A stretch of DNA of 8,869 nt from Verrucomicrobiota bacterium (GTDB lineage Bacteria; Verrucomicrobiota; Verrucomicrobiia; Limisphaerales; UBA1096), in assembly GCA_015658765.1 (NCBI GenBank), contig DQOE01000024.1, forward strand, positions 1-8,869. The letters run 5' to 3'. The notes beneath the pieces are model-generated. The model saw only the letters and a list, made by a program, of their open reading frames with translations, made no database searches and had not been told where the DNA came from. A program made the position numbers and the translations under genes. Shown one piece after another: positions 6,489-8,869 of the stretch (position 1 is the stretch's first letter; each line of letters starts with the position of its first letter).

Positions 6489-7477
6489 GGCGGACGCGGC
6501 TTTCGCTTCTCATCGCGGTGTGCCTGGCCGTGGCCGTTCCGGCCCAGGCGCAAAAACTGTTTGAGGAGTCGAGCGACCTGTTGCCGAAAGAGATCGAGCG
6601 TATGTACTTAAAGGGCCTGCAGTTCATCGTGCAGTCCCAGATCGCCGGCGGCAATTTCAAGGACAAGCCGTACGGCACGTCGCCGGCGGTGGTCGGGCTG
6701 GCCGTGGTGGCGATGCTCGCGCACGGGGACGACCCGGTCCACGGCCCGTACAGCGGCCCGATCAAGCGCGGACTCAACTTCATCGTCAGTCGGCAAAACA
6801 AGACCACCGGCTACATCGGCACCACGATGTATAACCACGGCTTTGCGACGCTGGCTTTGGCCGAGGCGTACGGCGCGGTGGAGGACGACCGGCTTGGCCC
6901 GGCGCTCGAGAAAGCCATCGCCCTGATCATCAACGCGCAGAAAAAAAACCCGCGCGGCGGCTGGCGCTACTCGCCGGAGAGTACCGACGCCGACACCACA
7001 GTGAGCGGTGCGCAGATGGTGGCGTTGTTCGCCGCGCGCAACGCCGGCCTGACTGTGCCGGAGTCGGCCATCCAGACCGGCCTGAAATATTTCAAGACGT
7101 GCCAGACGCCCGAGGGCGGTTTCGGCTACACGTCCAACCGAGGCCCCAACGCCGCCCGCTCGGCCATCGGCACGCTGGTGTTCGCCCTGGCCAAGGAGAA
7201 GGACAGTGCGACTTTCCGGAAATCATTCGGCTACCTCCGCAAGGCCCCGGAGACGTCGAGCTACCGGAACTATTATTTGTACTATGGCGCGCAGGCATTC
7301 TTCCACGCCTCGCCGGCGGAGTGGGCCAAGTGGAACCGCAAAAACATCGCCACGCTCAAGCAAAACCAGAACGAGGACGGAAGCTGGGGCGGCCAGTTCG
7401 GCACCACGTTTGCCACCTCCGCCTCGCTGCTTTCGCTTGCGCTCAACTACCGTTTCCTGCCGATCTATGAGCGGTAA
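6485..7477 (+). CDS. Secreted alpha/alpha-toroid protein (prenyltransferase/squalene-oxidase repeats)
   Basis: The 330-residue protein has a clear signal peptide (MRRTRLSLLIAVCLAVAVPAQA, cut near residue 22) and then a repeated pattern of helix, Q-x-x-x-G-x-[FWY] turn and next helix. Units are visible at FIVQSQIAGGNF (48-58), FIVSRQNKTTGYI (99-111), LIINAQKKNPRGGWRY (147-162), YFKTCQTPEGGFGY (202-215) and TLKQNQNEDGSWGG (290-303), with a weaker one near 245-256. This is the terpenoid cyclase/protein prenyltransferase barrel fold. At 168-171 it has DADT where squalene-hopene cyclases carry the catalytic DxDD. Together with secretion and the short length this argues against terpene cyclisation and for a binding or structural role (inference). 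It starts inside the stop of the preceding gene (ATGA) with purine-rich GGAGGGGGACGGGA just upstream as ribosome binding site. It overlaps the following gene by 11 bases. Confidence 0.87.
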   Translation: MRRTRLSLLIAVCLAVAVPAQAQKLFEESSDLLPKEIERMYLKGLQFIVQSQIAGGNFKDKPYGTSPAVVGLAVVAMLAHGDDPVHGPYSGPIKRGLNFIVSRQNKTTGYIGTTMYNHGFATLALAEAYGAVEDDRLGPALEKAIALIINAQKKNPRGGWRYSPESTDADTTVSGAQMVALFAARNAGLTVPESAIQTGLKYFKTCQTPEGGFGYTSNRGPNAARSAIGTLVFALAKEKDSATFRKSFGYLRKAPETSSYRNYYLYYGAQAFFHASPAEWAKWNRKNIATLKQNQNEDGSWGGQFGTTFATSASLLSLALNYRFLPIYER

Positions 7478-8864
7478 TCCATCCCAGCCAAGGCGATGGT
7501 TCCGCCGGCCGCTTTGGCTGGCGGCGATCGCGCTTGGCCTAGGCCAGGCGTTTGGCCAGGCGGCTGGCAAGGACGACCTCGTGCGTTTCCTCGACGGCTC
7601 GATGCTTCACGGCGAACTGCAGCAGGTCAGCCTCGGCGACGGCGTGCGCTGGGCGCGGCCCGACTTGGCCAAGCCGGTCGATTTTCGGCCGGACAACCTG
7701 GCTTGGATTCGCTTCGAGGGCGCGCGCCCGGTGAAGCGCCCGTCCGAGCCGACCGTGCACATCCGCTTTCACAACGGCGACGAGGTGCTCGGCAACCTGA
7801 TTGCGCTGGACGAGCAGCGCGTCCAGTTCTCCACTTGGTTCAACGAGCAGTTGTCCGCTCCGCGCGGCGTGCTGCAGTCGCTGGCGTTTCTCTCGCCGGG
7901 CTTCCGGATTCTATTCGAGGGGCCGACCACCATCGCTGGATGGAAGCTGGGCCGCGACCCAAAGGCGTGGAAGTACCGCGACGGCGTTTTCATCTCCGAG
8001 GGCGTCGGCGTGCTGGGCCGCGACTTCGGCCTCAAGGGCTCGTCCCGCATCGAGTTCGACCTCCAATGGAACGGCACTTTCAGCCTGATCGTGCCGGTGT
8101 ACACCTCGGCGCTTGACCGGTTTGATTACCGCAGCAACTCGTACATGTTTTACATCAGCCGCGGCTACGTCAGTTTGCAGCGCGTGCAGAACGGCGCCGG
8201 TGTGCGTAACCTTGGCCAGGGGCAGATCCCCGAGATGCAGTCGAAGAACCGCGTGCGGGTCGAGATCCGCGTCAACAAGCCCAAGGCCGAGATGGAACTT
8301 TACATCGACCGCAAGCTCGTCCGCAAATGGCGCGACACAAACGGCTTCGCCGCCACCGGCTCGGGCATGGCATTTTTCTCGCAGCTCAACGGCCCGATCG
8401 TGCGGGTGAGCAATCTGCGCGTGTCGGCATGGGACGGCCATTCCGACCCGGTCCAGCTCGCCGTGAACGACGGCCCTGAGGACATGGTTTTTCTCAAGAA
8501 CCGCGACGAGGTGCCCGGCAAGCTGAAGTCGATGGACGGCCGGACGGTCGTGATCAACTCGCTCGGCGCGGACCTCACCATTCCGCTTGAGCGCATCACC
8601 CGCGTCGCGCTCACCAAGCCGGAAGCCAAGCCGGAAGCCAAGCGGCCGTGGGAAGTGCGCGCGCACTTCGCCGGTGGCGCGGCCGTGTCGTTCGAGCTCC
8701 AGCAATGGGAGGGCAGCACCCTCACCGGCCGCAGCCGAAACTTCGGCCCGGTGACATTTGACTCGCAGTACATCCGGCGGCTGCAGTTCAACCTCGGCAC
8801 CTCACAAAAAACCAGCGACACCAACGCCGGCGGCGCCGACCAACTCTGGCCCTGGGATGATTGA
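7467..8864 (+). CDS. Secreted protein: LamG/DUF1080-like jelly roll flanked by four Sm/SH3-like beta repeats
   Basis: The ATG at 7467 overlaps the stop of the toroid gene by 11 bases and gives 465 residues. A basic start (RRWFRR) and hydrophobic PLWLAAIALGLG form a signal peptide, cut near residue 30-33. Four similar blocks of about 44 residues follow one pattern: [VI]-x-F-x-x-G-[DS]-x-x-x-G-x-L, then strands, then I/L-x-x-[LIV]-x-F/L. They lie at about 38-83 (VRFLDGSMLHGEL), 97-141 (IRFHNGDEVLGNL), 339-382 (VFLKNRDEVPGKL) and a weaker one at 397-441 (AHFAGGAAVSFEL). Between the second and third is a jelly-roll domain (about 147-322: GWKLGRDPKAWKYRDGVF, SRIEFDLQW, ELYIDRKLVRKW, ISNLRVSAW-type ending) like concanavalin/LamG or DUF1080 domains that bind sugars or proteins. 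No glycosidase residues are evident. The jelly roll and operon position point to an envelope or extracellular binding role; ligand unknown. Confidence 0.8.
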   Translation: MSGNPSQPRRWFRRPLWLAAIALGLGQAFGQAAGKDDLVRFLDGSMLHGELQQVSLGDGVRWARPDLAKPVDFRPDNLAWIRFEGARPVKRPSEPTVHIRFHNGDEVLGNLIALDEQRVQFSTWFNEQLSAPRGVLQSLAFLSPGFRILFEGPTTIAGWKLGRDPKAWKYRDGVFISEGVGVLGRDFGLKGSSRIEFDLQWNGTFSLIVPVYTSALDRFDYRSNSYMFYISRGYVSLQRVQNGAGVRNLGQGQIPEMQSKNRVRVEIRVNKPKAEMELYIDRKLVRKWRDTNGFAATGSGMAFFSQLNGPIVRVSNLRVSAWDGHSDPVQLAVNDGPEDMVFLKNRDEVPGKLKSMDGRTVVINSLGADLTIPLERITRVALTKPEAKPEAKRPWEVRAHFAGGAAVSFELQQWEGSTLTGRSRNFGPVTFDSQYIRRLQFNLGTSQKTSDTNAGGADQLWPWDD

Positions 8865-8869
8865 CGAAA
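8857..8869 (+). CDS. Possible start of the next operon gene (truncated by the window)
   Basis: An ATG at 8857 overlaps the stop of the jelly-roll gene by eight bases and reads MIDE before the window ends. The two preceding junctions in this operon overlap in the same way (4 and 11 bases), which is the only reason to propose it. Four codons are far too few to identify a product. Confidence 0.3.

Noticed and set aside
23..7531. Two GCGATCGC palindromes (23-30 and 7524-7531), like the cyanobacterial HIP1 site
   Set aside because: Only two copies in 8.9 kb, and nothing else suggests cyanobacteria.
8615..8643. 12-bp direct repeat AAGCCGGAAGCC in the jelly-roll gene
   Set aside because: Two short copies coding for a KPEA-type linker between the third and fourth beta blocks; ordinary low-complexity spacer.

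Overview
The window looks like chromosomal DNA of a GC-rich bacterium of the Planctomycetes-Verrucomicrobia-Chlamydiae (PVC) group, most likely a verrucomicrobial lineage. The strongest taxonomic clue is a 51-residue protein at 2071-2226 (minus) that matches, from memory, the 'small basic protein' family known only from PVC bacteria. A large DUF4175-like protein, a secreted squalene-cyclase-like toroid and a secreted jelly-roll protein on the plus strand fit the same group. No rRNA, tRNA, CRISPR array, transposase or attachment site was recognised.

Left part (1-2226, all minus strand, read right to left). The order is PVC small basic protein, S4-domain pseudouridine synthase of the RsuA/RluB type, a secreted protein with two bacterial SH3 domains, and the first 20 codons of folD, whose ATG overlaps the stop codon of the SH3 gene (TGATG). 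The genes are 0-61 bases apart and look like one transcript. It joins a possible ribosome-associated peptide, an rRNA-modifying enzyme, an envelope protein and C1-folate metabolism.

Middle (2227-3368). A 156-base AT-richer divergent intergenic region leads into one plus-strand gene for a secreted alpha/beta hydrolase (GFSRG nucleophile elbow). Its base composition is visibly lower in GC than both flanks, so it may be a later insertion between two older operons. An 86-base gap follows.

Right part (3369-8869, all plus strand). Three genes overlap head to tail: a 1039-residue, three-helix membrane protein with a large exported beta-rich and coiled-coil part (DUF4175-like); a secreted alpha/alpha-toroid protein (prenyltransferase/squalene-oxidase repeats); and a secreted protein in which four Sm/SH3-like beta repeats surround a LamG/DUF1080-like jelly roll. 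A further start codon at 8857 overlaps the last stop, so the operon probably continues beyond the window. Overlapping starts and a shared route out of the cytoplasm suggest an envelope assembly. In other PVC genomes such genes are, as I recall, found near MoxR-type AAA ATPase, DUF58 and BatA-like genes, but none of those lie inside this window. The biochemical role of the module is unknown to me.
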